From Vibrio sp. B1FLJ16 (lineage in GTDB: Bacteria; Pseudomonadota; Gammaproteobacteria; Enterobacterales; Vibrionaceae): a DNA stretch of 64,000 nucleotides. The notes beneath the pieces were generated by a model. It made no database searches. It was not told where the DNA came from and worked only from the letters and a program-made list of their open reading frames with translations. Shown here one piece after another: positions 29,509-38,775 of this stretch. The stretch is taken from positions 1,302,001 to 1,366,000 of the forward strand of contig NZ_HG992749.1 of assembly GCF_905175385.1 (NCBI RefSeq), in the 5' to 3' direction. Both the position numbers and the translations under genes were made by a program. Each line of letters starts with the position of its first letter. Position 1 is the first letter of the stretch.

Positions 29509-30201
29509 TTATTCGATAGGGACTTGTGTTGGTTCTATTGATTCTTTTACTGCAATGATTGGCTCTTGCGGCCCGAGAAATTTCGGTTGTGTATCGAATA
29601 TATATAGGTCGAGGAATGCCTTAACACGAGCAAGAAGTTCACGCATACGCATTGATGCTTTTTGTTTATCTGTTACCGGTTCGGCCACCGCAATACATTG
29701 TGCGTCAATGTGATAAGCGTTAGCAATAAATAGCGCTCGCTCGCAATGGAAGCGCTGAGTGACGATAAGAAAGCGTTCTGAAGCAAATATTTTTTTTGCG
29801 CGTACGATGGAATCGAGAGTGCGAAATCCTGCGTAATCAAGGTGAATTACCTCTTCGGGGACGCCTGCTTTAAGCAAATCCCGCTTCATCGTCCAGGGTT
29901 CGTTGTAAGAGCGGTGTGCGTTGTCGCCACTCAACAAAAATTGTTTTACTTTACCCTGGTTATAAAGCTCAATCGCTGTGTTGATGCGATGGGTGTAATA
30001 AATGTTGAGGATTTTTCCAATGTATTTACTGGTACCAAGAACTACAGCAACCTCGTGCTGCGGTATGTTCTTAAAGTCAGTAAAAATATTATTTCTCGCT
30101 TGAAGTACCACCCAACGGTCGATAGCAATAACAGAACCGAGCAGACTAAATACCGCGATCGACAAAATCAAAGCAAGTCGCTTCCATGAAAACTTAAGCA
30201 T
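29509..30201 (-). CDS. sanA: SanA/YdcF-like DUF218 membrane protein
   Basis: This 230-residue protein has one N-terminal membrane segment (about residues 8-27) and a DUF218 domain with characteristic GTSKY, LLSGDN, LDYAGFRTLDS and TQRFHCERA stretches. It aligns along its length with E. coli SanA, an envelope-barrier protein whose loss gives vancomycin sensitivity at high temperature. The biochemical activity is unproven. The ATG at 30201 matches the E. coli start; the open frame continues to 30285, but that would add a basic extension. It is on the same strand as maeA, separated from it by a terminator. Confidence 0.85.
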   Translation of the reverse strand: MLKFSWKRLALILSIAVFSLLGSVIAIDRWVVLQARNNIFTDFKNIPQHEVAVVLGTSKYIGKILNIYYTHRINTAIELYNQGKVKQFLLSGDNAHRSYNEPWTMKRDLLKAGVPEEVIHLDYAGFRTLDSIVRAKKIFASERFLIVTQRFHCERALFIANAYHIDAQCIAVAEPVTDKQKASMRMRELLARVKAFLDLYIFDTQPKFLGPQEPIIAVKESIEPTQVPIE

Positions 30202-30339
30202 CCACTTTGACCTTATACGAGAAAACCACAAAACGCTTTTTATCCTTAATGAAAAGTGTCTGTCCATCATATCTGATTGGAACAAAAAGAGAGAAGCCCA
30301 TTTGTGCCAAAATATGGTTAGGTTGATTCAAAACAGATA

Positions 30340-30370
30340 GAAAAATAAAAGCCCCTGTCAAAAAGGGGCT
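30340..30370 (-). terminator. Intrinsic terminator after maeA
   Basis: AGCCCCT and AGGGGCT arms around an eight-base loop; on the minus strand the stem is followed by a T-rich tail. Confidence 0.8.
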
Positions 30371-30395
30371 AATTATTATACAAATTTATCAAAGT

Positions 30396-32084
30396 TTAGA
30401 ATGCTGTACGTTTGTAGCGACGATAAACCGGCTGCCAGAATGACTGGTCAATCGCATCGTTTAGGGCTTCATCGGTGATCTCTAATGCAACGCCTTGCTC
30501 GATGGCTTTTTTCGCCACTGCGAATGCAATTTTCTTCGATACCAGATGAATTTCTTCTAGTGGTGGAAGGAGTGCACCGCGCCCGTTAATGGCCAGAGGA
30601 GAACAGGTCGCCAATGCGCGGCTCGATTCCATCAGCATTTCATCAGTAACACGCTTCGCGTTAACCGCGAGCACGCCTAGGCCAATTCCCGGGAAAATAT
30701 AGCTGTTGTTACATTGAGCGATAGGATAGGTTTTACCTTCGTGTACTACAGGATCAAACGGGCTGCCTGTTGCTACTAAAGCTTCGCCGTTTGTCCAGCG
30801 AATAATATCGTTTGGAGTTGCTTCAACACGACTTGTCGGGTTTGACAACGGGAAGACGATTGGGCGCTTACAGTGTTTGTGCATTTCTTCGATCACTTCC
30901 TGGCTAAATAAGCCAGGCGCACCTGATACACCAACAAGCACTGTTGGCTTAGCATGACGCATTACATCTAATAGCGAGAAACCGGTACCTTCTGTTTCCC
31001 AGTCACTGGTATTTGTATGCTTTTGTACCAAACGCTGTTGGAAATCAAGCAGATTAGGCATGCCTTCTTGCAACAGACCCCAGCGGTCAACCATGTAAAC
31101 CTGAGAGCGGGCTTGCTCGTCAGAAATACCCTCAGACACCATTTGCGAAATGATTGCTTCAGCGATACCACATCCAGCAGAGCCTGCTCCCAGGAAGGTA
31201 ATGCGCTGCTCAGAAAGTTGAGTACCGGCCGCTTTACATGCAGCAAGTAGAGAACCAACTGTAACTGCAGCGGTACCTTGAATATCATCATTGAAACAAC
31301 AGATGCGGTCTTTATAACGCTCTAAAAGAGGCATTGCATTCTTTTGTGCAAAATCTTCAAACTGAATTAAAGCATCAGGCCAGCGGCGTTGTACCGCCTG
31401 AATGAACTCTTCAACAAAGGCATCGTATTCTGGGCCAGTAATACGAGGATGGCGCCAGCCCATATACATAGGGTCAGCCAAGCGCTGCGGATTGTTGGTG
31501 CCTACATCTAACACGATAGGAAGAGTATAAGCTGGGCTGATACCACCACAAGCGGTGTAAAGAGACAGCTTACCAATAGGGATGCCCATGCCACCAATGC
31601 CTTGGTCGCCTAAGCCAAGAATACGCTCACCATCGGTAACCACGATTACTTTCACGTTGTGGTTTGCGGCGTTATTTAGCAGGTCGTCGATACGGTCACG
31701 ATTAGGGTAAGAGATGAAAAGACCACGGCCACGACGGTAGATGTTGGAGAAATTCTCACATGCTGCACCAACAGTTGGGGTGTAGATGATCGGCATCATC
31801 TCAGAAACGTGGTTTTGTACTAAGCGGTAGAACAGGGTTTCGTTGGTGTCTTGAATGTTACGTAGATAAATATGCTTATCCATGTCACTTTCAAAACCTT
31901 TGTACTGCTGGTAAGCACGCTCTACTTGTTCTTGAATCGTTTCTGTGGCTTCTGGTAGCAAACCCTCTAAGTTGAAAGAACTACGTTCTTCAGCAGAAAA
32001 TGCACTGCCTTTGTTTAAAAGAGGTGTCGCTAGAAGAGCCGGGCCCGCGTATGAAATATATAGTGGGCGTTTATCGTTGTTCAT
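30396..32084 (-). CDS. maeA: NAD-dependent malic enzyme
   Basis: This 562-residue protein decarboxylates malate to pyruvate. Visible family features are the N-terminal [12 protein letters not shown], the active-site [21 protein letters not shown], the metal-binding DDIQGTAA, and the NAD-binding GAGSAGCGI. The length fits the large NAD-dependent type. I chose the ATG at 32084, preceded by AAGG six bases away, over the in-frame upstream start at 32120. It is cytosolic. It links the TCA cycle to pyruvate and is near a dicarboxylate transporter gene. Confidence 0.95.
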   Translation of the reverse strand: MNNDKRPLYISYAGPALLATPLLNKGSAFSAEERSSFNLEGLLPEATETIQEQVERAYQQYKGFESDMDKHIYLRNIQDTNETLFYRLVQNHVSEMMPIIYTPTVGAACENFSNIYRRGRGLFISYPNRDRIDDLLNNAANHNVKVIVVTDGERILGLGDQGIGGMGIPIGKLSLYTACGGISPAYTLPIVLDVGTNNPQRLADPMYMGWRHPRITGPEYDAFVEEFIQAVQRRWPDALIQFEDFAQKNAMPLLERYKDRICCFNDDIQGTAAVTVGSLLAACKAAGTQLSEQRITFLGAGSAGCGIAEAIISQMVSEGISDEQARSQVYMVDRWGLLQEGMPNLLDFQQRLVQKHTNTSDWETEGTGFSLLDVMRHAKPTVLVGVSGAPGLFSQEVIEEMHKHCKRPIVFPLSNPTSRVEATPNDIIRWTNGEALVATGSPFDPVVHEGKTYPIAQCNNSYIFPGIGLGVLAVNAKRVTDEMLMESSRALATCSPLAINGRGALLPPLEEIHLVSKKIAFAVAKKAIEQGVALEITDEALNDAIDQSFWQPVYRRYKRTAF

Positions 32085-32294
32085 TAGGTGCCTTATGTAG
32101 GGTTGAAGAATGCGCACCAAATATTAACGGTTTCACTAATTGGTTGTAAACATTCGTTGATAAACATCAAAGTAATGTTGCAGAAAAAACGTGCGTCCAG
32201 TGAAAATACGGCCACTTATTGAAGTGCGAAAAAGACAGAAGAGTTTAACTTGGGTATATAATACCGCCCATTCTCTGAGTAAAAATCTAATTTT

Positions 32295-34652
32295 ATGTCC
32301 CAACTACCTATTGATAGCCTAAAAGCCGAGTTTGACCAGCAGCTACAGTGCAGTCACCTCGTGGTGGAAGCCGAAACCGGATCGGGAAAGTCGACACGTT
32401 TACCCCTGTGGGCAGCACAACATGGACGAGTTCTGGTCATTGAGCCGCGTCGAATTGCCTGTACATCTTTAGCAGAGTTTCTAGCGGAGCAATCTGGGGC
32501 ACCGATAGGTGATAAAATTGGGTACGCGATAAAACTTCACGCGTATTTCGATGAAAATACACAAGTAGTATTCGTGACTCCGGGTGTGGCGCTTAGATGG
32601 TTCGCAGAAGATAAGTTGGCCAATTTTGATATCGTTATGGTGGACGAGTTCCATGAACGCCGCTGGGATATAGACCTGCTTACTGCGCTTTTAAAACAAG
32701 AAAACCAGCATCGTTTGATTGTTACCTCTGCTACGTTAGAAGGTGAAAAGCTAGCTAAATATTTAGACGCCGAACGTCTGAGATCAGAAGGTCGCTGCTT
32801 TCCGGTTACTGTAACTCATCGAAGTCTGGATAGCCGATATCTTCCTAATAAAAAAGGGTGCGAAAATGATGTTGTTCGCGCCGTAAATGAAGCGTTAGAA
32901 GATGAAGAGGGCGATATCCTGGTTTTCCTACCAGGTCGTAAAGAAATTACTCAGTGTGCCCAAATGCTGCAGCAAAAGTCAGATGATGTGCTGGTGGTCA
33001 AACTTCATGCTTCTGTAAGTGACCAGGAACGCCAGCAAGCGTTGACGATTCAAAATCAGCGAAAAGTCGTGCTTGCGACCAATGTTGCAGAAACGTCTTT
33101 GACTATCCCAAATATTCGGGTGGTGATTGATAGCGGTTTGGAACGACGCACGATACAGCGAAATGGCCGCACCACATTGACGCTCGTGACGATCTCCAAA
33201 GCCAGTGCTGCACAGCGCATGGGGCGTGCCGGGCGCGTAGCAGAAGGGACCTGTATCCGATTGTATGGCGAACATGCACCACTCGAACTGGTAACGCCAC
33301 CAGAACTCCACCGGGAAGAACTTGTTGAGCCGATGCTTGCGGCAGCGTGTTGCGGGCACAAATTAGCTGAACTGGCTTTCCTGGATACGATTCCTGAAAA
33401 ATCACTTCACTTGGCTTTTGAAACGTTGCAAGCGATGAATGCCATCGATGCCGAAGGAAATGTCACCGAACACGGCAAAAAAGTTTATCCACTCCCTATT
33501 GATGCGCTGTTTGCGGATTTGGTTACCCGTATCCAGTCCAAAGCAGAAAAAGAAGCGATGATCGATCTGGCCGCCGCGCTGTCTGTTCCGGCTCAGCTAT
33601 ATCAACTGCAAAGTGGTGAAGCAGCAGAAGCATTAGCAACTGAGGAGCCTGCGGGGTGTGATGCCTCTTTACTGATTCGTGTGGTTCGCGGGGAGCAATT
33701 ACCTAGCGTGGTAGTGGACGCCGCGGTTCTGGAAGAAGCACAGGGACTTGCCAAGCAAATGCGCGAGCTGTTTGAACTGCCACATTTGGAAGTCGCTTCC
33801 AGATACAAACGTGATGCGTTAAGCAAAGCTATTGCGGCTCTTCACCCCGAGTTAGTGTTTGTGCGTCGAGAGCGTCGCCGTGAAGCCTTGGCTAATGGCA
33901 GGATGGAAATGGTCGTCGGCCGTAGTAGTCGCTTTGCCGACAAACAAGAAGCAGCCTTAGTATTAGATAGCCACAGTGTACCTGGTAGGGGAGTCAAGCA
34001 GACCCTCAACCTTGCATCTGTGATGATGCCGATCCCTATCACTCTAATCGATGATCTTAACTTAGGAGAATGGCAGCAAGGGGAGACTAATCACGATGAA
34101 GTAACTCCACGCGCGACGATGAACTTGCTGTACGCCGGCCGCGTGGTGAGGACGGAATATCAGGAGCTGCAAGGTAAAGTTGCTATTCAACCGATAGTAG
34201 AAATGATAGAAGACGAAAGCCTGATGCCGGGCTTTGCACCATTACGTAAACAGCAAATTCAGCATTGGAAACTGTATAACGCACTTGGACTGAATCAACA
34301 TACTGCGGTTGTTTCCGGGTTGGAATCACTCACGTTTACCGATTGGTTATCTGAGCAGCTTCAGACGCTTGGAGTGGAATCGGTTGAAGATATCGAACTT
34401 TTCGAGGCCGATGACCTGCCTTTTGAAGGGGTTCCTGAATGGGAATACCAGGATTTTGCAGAGCGATACCCTTTAAAATTGTTTCTCGCCGAGCTTAAGT
34501 TAGATGTTGAGTATTTCGCTTCGCGTAAACTTGTTCACATTATTTATAGTGAAGGCAGTCGGAAAGGCGATCCAAAGCGTTGGGAGCTGCCGCGTTGGCC
34601 CGGTTGGCGAGTCCAATATAAAAAAGCCAGTCGTGTAGTTGATGTGAAGTAG
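32295..34652 (+). CDS. HrpB-like DEAH-family RNA helicase
   Basis: This 785-residue helicase has motif I AETGSGKST (about residues 26-34), Ia EPRRIA, II DEFH, III SAT and VI QRMGRAGR, then winged-helix and helical-bundle regions and an HrpB-type C-terminal domain. Motif II reads DEFH where the family usually has DEAH or DECH. It is somewhat shorter than E. coli HrpB (about 810-820), whose role is still unclear; an RNA-related function is inferred. The start ATG at 32295 follows TCTAATTTT with little Shine-Dalgarno. The stop is followed by a hairpin (GATATTC and GAATATC) with no T tract. It is divergent from maeA. Confidence 0.85.
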   Translation: MSQLPIDSLKAEFDQQLQCSHLVVEAETGSGKSTRLPLWAAQHGRVLVIEPRRIACTSLAEFLAEQSGAPIGDKIGYAIKLHAYFDENTQVVFVTPGVALRWFAEDKLANFDIVMVDEFHERRWDIDLLTALLKQENQHRLIVTSATLEGEKLAKYLDAERLRSEGRCFPVTVTHRSLDSRYLPNKKGCENDVVRAVNEALEDEEGDILVFLPGRKEITQCAQMLQQKSDDVLVVKLHASVSDQERQQALTIQNQRKVVLATNVAETSLTIPNIRVVIDSGLERRTIQRNGRTTLTLVTISKASAAQRMGRAGRVAEGTCIRLYGEHAPLELVTPPELHREELVEPMLAAACCGHKLAELAFLDTIPEKSLHLAFETLQAMNAIDAEGNVTEHGKKVYPLPIDALFADLVTRIQSKAEKEAMIDLAAALSVPAQLYQLQSGEAAEALATEEPAGCDASLLIRVVRGEQLPSVVVDAAVLEEAQGLAKQMRELFELPHLEVASRYKRDALSKAIAALHPELVFVRRERRREALANGRMEMVVGRSSRFADKQEAALVLDSHSVPGRGVKQTLNLASVMMPIPITLIDDLNLGEWQQGETNHDEVTPRATMNLLYAGRVVRTEYQELQGKVAIQPIVEMIEDESLMPGFAPLRKQQIQHWKLYNALGLNQHTAVVSGLESLTFTDWLSEQLQTLGVESVEDIELFEADDLPFEGVPEWEYQDFAERYPLKLFLAELKLDVEYFASRKLVHIIYSEGSRKGDPKRWELPRWPGWRVQYKKASRVVDVK

Positions 34653-34795
34653 CTGATATTCAATTGGAATATCCACATATTGATAGATTCGGAACGAAAA
34701 TTGCTAAAACCGTTTTTCTATGCAGTTTATCGCTGATTTAACAAGCGATAAGGAAAGACATTGCCGCTTTTCGATGAAGTGGCAGAAGGAAAACG

Positions 34796-35554
34796 ATGAA
34801 GTATAAAGTAATTCCACTATTGTTGTGTCCCGTACTCGCTTACGGAAAAAATATCACTCACATTTCTACCTATGAAGATAACTACGTTCTGGGTACTTAT
34901 ACCACTGACATCAATCAGAGCGCATATAGTGAGGTGGGTTCTGAAATGGATTCGCTACAAGATTTTGAAGTGAAGTTTCAGATCTCGGCGTCTATCCCAT
35001 TCTATAGATTCAGTTCCGGCACCGCGTTGATGGGCTCTTACACTCAAAAATCGCTTTGGCAGTTAGCAAACTCCGACATTTCTTCTCCGTTCAGGGAGAC
35101 GAATTACAAGCCACAGATTTTCCTTGCGCATCAATCGAATATGCTGTTATTTAACCATGTTGAAGCGGGATATAAGCATGAGTCGAATGGTCAATCCAGC
35201 GCTTTGTCCCGCAGTTGGGATCGGCTGTATGTCGCTGCGGAGCGCTTTTCTGGCCCCGTAGAATATGGAGTCCATGCTTGGTGGGTCATCACCACTGAGA
35301 ATGACGACATAGAGAACTTTTATGCCCCCTATGAGTTGTGGGCGAAGGTATATACCCGTGCCGGAGTTATAAATACCCGAGGTTTCTATAACTTCGAATA
35401 TGATAAAGGCGGCGTTGAGCTAGGCTATACGTTTTATTTCAATGACATTCTTGGTGTGTATCTTCAGGGCTATCACGGTTATGGTGAGACACTGATTGAT
35501 TATGACCATTCGCAAACGCGTGTTGGCTTTGGTATTAAGCTGATGAATTTATAG
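34796..35554 (+). CDS. pldA: Outer-membrane phospholipase A
   Basis: This 252-residue protein has a signal peptide and the OMPLA active-site block YKHESNGQS then SRSWDR. His128 and Ser130 are the catalytic pair; the third triad residue, Asn in E. coli, is Asp142 here, and the Arg after SNG is Gln. OMPLA is an outer-membrane barrel that cleaves phospholipids that have flipped to the outer leaflet, working as a calcium-bound dimer. The protein is shorter than E. coli PldA (289). A TTATCGC and GCGATAA hairpin lies 45 bases upstream, and AGAAGGA gives the ribosome binding site. Confidence 0.85.
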   Translation: MKYKVIPLLLCPVLAYGKNITHISTYEDNYVLGTYTTDINQSAYSEVGSEMDSLQDFEVKFQISASIPFYRFSSGTALMGSYTQKSLWQLANSDISSPFRETNYKPQIFLAHQSNMLLFNHVEAGYKHESNGQSSALSRSWDRLYVAAERFSGPVEYGVHAWWVITTENDDIENFYAPYELWAKVYTRAGVINTRGFYNFEYDKGGVELGYTFYFNDILGVYLQGYHGYGETLIDYDHSQTRVGFGIKLMNL

Positions 35555-35787
35555 TCTGGCATCATAGATCGTGCTTATTTTACTTAGTGTTTAGTTTGTT
35601 ACTAAAAATATTAATCAAATGGTTGCGTATATAATGAAACCTGTGCAGATCTTGTTACGAGGCTGGTTTTAATATTTCTTTTTGACTTTAAATTTGGGTA
35701 TAAAAGACCAATCTTTTATATCCCATTGCTATATCAAAATAGTTGAACGATATTTGGAATATCTCATTTCGAATGTCGGAGCATAGA

Positions 35788-36165
35788 GTGAACCAGCAAC
35801 AAAAGACATGCATTGAATTCGACTACACTAGTTTTCTAGGGGCAACAGCAAGTAAAAAGTGGACCTTCGCAGATGCACTTGACACCATTGCTCCCATTTT
35901 TGGTTTAATGTGGAAAAATAATCTGGCTGAACTGAGTAAGCCAGAAGATCGCTTATGGCAAGCTGCGTTAAAGGACTTATCATCGGGTCATAGTGATGAA
36001 TCCAACTTGCTTAAGTTAACGCGCTTAGCGAAGCACGAGGGGATAGATGAACTTCGTGTTGCCATGCCGTATTCCCTGGACGCCAAACAAATCGAGTACA
36101 TTGAGTCTCGGGGTCACTTAAAAATTGATGCATCAGAGCAAGACGTACTGACTCTAAAATTTTAA
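35788..36165 (+). CDS. Small unknown cytosolic protein
   Basis: I recognise no family for this protein of about 125 residues. It is hydrophilic, with no signal peptide or membrane segment, no repeated motifs and a balanced charge. The open frame begins at 35743, but a GTG at 35788 has GGAG six bases upstream, the best ribosome binding site in the region, so I chose it; an ATG at 35773 is also possible. The protein begins NQQQKTCIEFDY. It lies between pldA and a terminator. Confidence 0.65.
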   Translation: MNQQQKTCIEFDYTSFLGATASKKWTFADALDTIAPIFGLMWKNNLAELSKPEDRLWQAALKDLSSGHSDESNLLKLTRLAKHEGIDELRVAMPYSLDAKQIEYIESRGHLKIDASEQDVLTLKF

Positions 36166-36220
36166 ATCATCCTTTGTTACAGTAGATAACGATAGAGAGA
36201 GTCCCGTCTAGGTCTATAAA

Positions 36221-36250
36221 GAAAAAGTCCGCTTTGATGCGGACTTTTTG
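36221..36250. terminator. Bidirectional terminator between the unknown gene and purC
   Basis: AAAAAGTCCGC and GCGGACTTTTT arms form a perfect stem and serve both converging genes. Confidence 0.85.
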
Positions 36251-36276
36251 TTTTTTAATTAAGTATGATTAACTGA

Positions 36277-37380
36277 TCAGTCAATCAACCCGTATTCTTT
36301 GCTGAGCACTTCGATAATTTCTGCTTTCGGGTTTTCGCTTAGGTTAATTGGCTTACCTGTAATCTTTTCAGCGATGCCGATGTAAGTTTTAGAAATATCC
36401 ATCAACGACTCAACTGGCAGATCATTGTCGCGGGCAAGCGCTTCACGTTCAGGCATGCGCTCTTTGTTTAACAGGATATCCGGATCAGGGAAGTGGTTCA
36501 AAAGAAACTGACGGAAGCCTTCTTTTGAGTTCTCAACGATGTTACCAGCCTGGTATTCTTTCGCATCCCAAATACGTGAAGAATCAGGCGTGCCCACTTC
36601 ATCCATGTATATCAGCTTCTCGTTACCAGCAGCATCTTGTACATAACCGAATTCGAACTTGGTATCGACAAAGATCTGGTCAATCGACTCTAATGCGCCA
36701 CTGATAACGTTAAAGCCTTCTTTTAATAGCTTTTCGTACAGTGCGATGTCTTCTGCACTTGAGAAGTTAAATGCTTCAAAGTTATCAATGATATTCTGGC
36801 GAGTAATGTTAACGTCATCCGCTTCCGGTACGCCGGGAATACCTTTTAAAATGCCTTTAGTTGACGGTGTCATCAAAAGATCAGGTAGGGCTTTGTCTTT
36901 TTCCAGACCTTCAGGTAGTTGAATTCCGCAGAACTCGCGTTCACCGTTTGCGTATGCACGCCACATCGACCCCGTAATGTATTTGCGGCAAATTGCTTCA
37001 ATTTTAACGGGTTTCGCTTTTTGAACGATCCAAACAAACGGGTGAGGAATATCTAAGATGTGGCTGTCAGCCAGGCCATTATCTTTAAACAGCTTAAACC
37101 AGTGGTTAGAGATTGCGTTTAATGCGGCCCCTTTACCCGGCACGCCCTTCAGACCGCCTTCGCCATGCCAAATACAATCAAAAGCAGAAATGCGATCACT
37201 GATCACCATGATCGCCAATGGCGCGTCTGGAGCTACGTCATATCCTTTTTCTTTGATCAGGCGGGCGCTGTCTTCTTCAGTTAACCAGTAAACTGAACGA
37301 ACTTTTCCGCTATGTACGGGTTTGTGAGTGCGAATTGGCAGGTCGTCATTGACGGCAAGTACTTGATTGGCAAGGCTCAT
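36277..37380 (-). CDS. purC: SAICAR synthetase (long type)
   Basis: This 367-residue protein catalyses the ATP-driven joining of aspartate to CAIR in purine synthesis. Motifs include the N-terminal [26 protein letters not shown] and KFEFG, with the [13 protein letters not shown] stretch that is diagnostic. It is the longer version found in Vibrio, rather than the roughly 240-residue enteric type. A perfect PurR operator lies about 120 bases upstream, so repression by PurR with hypoxanthine or guanine is expected. It converges with the preceding gene through a terminator and is transcribed alone. Confidence 0.95.
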   Translation of the reverse strand: MSLANQVLAVNDDLPIRTHKPVHSGKVRSVYWLTEEDSARLIKEKGYDVAPDAPLAIMVISDRISAFDCIWHGEGGLKGVPGKGAALNAISNHWFKLFKDNGLADSHILDIPHPFVWIVQKAKPVKIEAICRKYITGSMWRAYANGEREFCGIQLPEGLEKDKALPDLLMTPSTKGILKGIPGVPEADDVNITRQNIIDNFEAFNFSSAEDIALYEKLLKEGFNVISGALESIDQIFVDTKFEFGYVQDAAGNEKLIYMDEVGTPDSSRIWDAKEYQAGNIVENSKEGFRQFLLNHFPDPDILLNKERMPEREALARDNDLPVESLMDISKTYIGIAEKITGKPINLSENPKAEIIEVLSKEYGLID

Positions 37381-37498
37381 TGCGACATTCCTATCTTCTT
37401 AATCAAACGTCATAAAGAGAAGATATTCAGCAAGGGTGAAGTGCTGAATAAATTGAATGTGGGCATCATACCAGAACTATTTTAACTCGCCAGATAAA

Positions 37499-37514
37499 AA
37501 GCAAACGTTTGCTT
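37499..37514. promoter_or_regulatory. PurR operator of purC
   Basis: AAGCAAACGTTTGCTT is a perfect 16-bp palindrome matching the PurR consensus core GCAAACGTTTGC, located in the purC promoter region. Confidence 0.85.
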
Positions 37515-37547
37515 AATTTGTTCGTTCACTAAATTAGAGATAAAAAA

Positions 37548-37568
37548 ATGCCCCCTTAAAAAGGAGGC
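37548..37568 (-). terminator. Terminator after the sulA-like gene
   Basis: GCCcCCTT and AAGGaGGC arms, followed on the minus strand by a T run, 30 bases past the stop of the gene at 37598. Confidence 0.65.
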
Positions 37569-37597
37569 GAGATGCAGGATGGATAACGTCGAACTTG

Positions 37598-37990
37598 TTA
37601 GTGGTACTGATTTACTCTGCCTTCGACGAAAAAGACTTCACACTGATAACGCAGGCCAATGTCACGTAATATGGATTGATTTGTTGGCGCGATGCTATTG
37701 GAGGCAACTATCGCACTGGCGTTACCAGATTTAATCGCTTTAATTACAATCTCGACTTCAGAAAGCTGTTGAGATGGCTTCATCTGAATGACGTTTTTAC
37801 AACAAATACTGGAAGCAGATAGCTGGTCAAAATTGGGACGAGGGCACTCGGAAGTAAACAATATCCATTGTTTCTGCTGTGACAGAACAGCGAGCTTAGA
37901 AAGAAGCTGCTCAGAACCGTCCATTGGTTGAGTCGCTTGTGCCAGTACATTGTAACGAGAGTATGTTTGAGTTTGACCGTGTAGCTGCAT
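37598..37990 (-). CDS. sulA: SulA-like SOS cell-division inhibitor
   Basis: This 130-residue protein resembles SulA, which binds FtsZ and blocks septation after DNA damage. The shared pattern is a Trp-containing strand (QKQWILFTSECPRP) followed by a SEVEIVIKAIKSGNASAIVAS stretch (its equivalent in E. coli reads RALRTGNYSVVIGW). Conservation is low outside this core. A canonical LexA box 22 bases upstream strongly supports an SOS role. It is shorter than E. coli SulA (169). Family membership is an inference from pattern and promoter. It has its own terminator. Confidence 0.7.
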   Translation of the reverse strand: MQLHGQTQTYSRYNVLAQATQPMDGSEQLLSKLAVLSQQKQWILFTSECPRPNFDQLSASSICCKNVIQMKPSQQLSEVEIVIKAIKSGNASAIVASNSIAPTNQSILRDIGLRYQCEVFFVEGRVNQYH

Positions 37991-38011
37991 CTTACTGTTC
38001 CTTTATACATG

Positions 38012-38027
38012 CTGTATGTCTATACAG
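38012..38027. promoter_or_regulatory. LexA operator
   Basis: CTGTATGTCTATACAG fits CTGT-N8-ACAG exactly and lies just upstream of the sulA-like start, where bound LexA would block the promoter. Confidence 0.85.
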
Positions 38028-38097
38028 TAGTTTGTTTTTGATACGCGATCAACTGATTTTTATGCCCATTGTGGCAAGCTTTTACTTATTAATAGCT

Positions 38098-38128
38098 TTG
38101 ATTCTTGTTTAAGTTGTTGAGTTATAAT
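38098..38128 (+). promoter_or_regulatory. Candidate sigma-70 promoter with no known gene
   Basis: TATAAT (38123-38128) is a perfect -10 box with TTGATT (38098-38103) 19 bases upstream. It would transcribe an unannotated stretch of about 250 bases. Confidence 0.35.
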
Positions 38129-38188
38129 GATTTATTGGTGGGAAGGTAAGTGTGATTTAGGTTCCATAATGTGAGGTGGCTAGCAGAA

Positions 38189-38299
38189 TGGATACTGTAT
38201 GCAGAGAGCATAACTACTGTATATACAGTGGTTTTAATCAGTTTGGACAGTTACATCCGATGGTATACCTAGGTAATTGGAGGCAGGCGACAAGCTAAA
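38189..38299 (+). other. Possible 36-codon open frame in the sulA upstream region
   Basis: ATG at 38189 follows AGGTGG weakly spaced and encodes a 36-residue peptide ending GNWRQATS. It lies inside the transcript expected from the promoter at 38098. A palindrome ACTGTATATACAGT (38216-38229) overlaps it; its TGTATATACA core equals the HutC-like site at 52174, but the spacing does not fit LexA. There is no homology evidence, so I do not claim it as a gene. Confidence 0.25.
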
Positions 38300-38361
38300 T
38301 GGAGATGAAATCATTGCTAGCGGCATAGGTGGGGACGTTGGGATAGATAAAAGGCAATAAA

Positions 38362-38385
38362 AAAGCGCCTTGTATAAGGCGCTTT
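38362..38385 (-). terminator. Terminator after the small zinc protein gene
   Basis: AAAGCGCCTT and AAGGCGCTTT perfect stem with a GTAT loop; the minus strand continues into a T-rich tail. Confidence 0.8.
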
Positions 38386-38415
38386 CAAAAATCAGTTCCG
38401 TTGATTTGCTCTTTT

Positions 38416-38601
38416 TCAACCCGCGCGTTGAGTAAGACGCTCACGCATTTGCAATTCACCTTGGTTAAACAGGCGGACATCGATTTTCGCCATGTCGTAG
38501 CAAGATTCACATGAGTGATGGTGTTTACCATCTACATAGTCATGTCGAGTGATTAGAGCAGGTTTTTTACACCAGTCACAGGTGCCTTCTTCAGTGAACA
38601 T
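38416..38601 (-). CDS. Small zinc-ribbon-like protein
   Basis: This 61-residue protein has two CxxC pairs (CDWC near residues 8-11 and CESC near 31-34) and a HHH cluster between them, a layout typical of a single zinc site. The rest is helical and charged. I cannot name the family; small proteins like this often bind nucleic acid or protein. The terminator 30 bases downstream supports a real transcription unit. Start ATG has few Shine-Dalgarno bases upstream. Confidence 0.7.
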   Translation of the reverse strand: MFTEEGTCDWCKKPALITRHDYVDGKHHHSCESCYDMAKIDVRLFNQGELQMRERLTQRAG

Positions 38602-38775
38602 TGATTTCTCCCCACCTAGAATAATTTGAGTCTTTAGGTGCTATTTTTCGTGAGTATTATGACACAAAGAGGCGACGCAGGTTAAATGTCTGTTAATTAA
38701 TCTGAGAGAGAGATCGATTGCAATGTACTATTTATCTGCGCTGAAGGTGTGGTGCCTATTAAGATTCTAGCTTAT

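Noticed and set aside
38216..38229. Second LexA box ACTGTATATACAGT
   Set aside because: The gap between CTGT and ACAG is four bases instead of eight.
38234..38419. 61-codon minus-strand frame past the small zinc protein
   Set aside because: It contains the terminator hairpin at 38362-38385 and has no ribosome binding site of its own.
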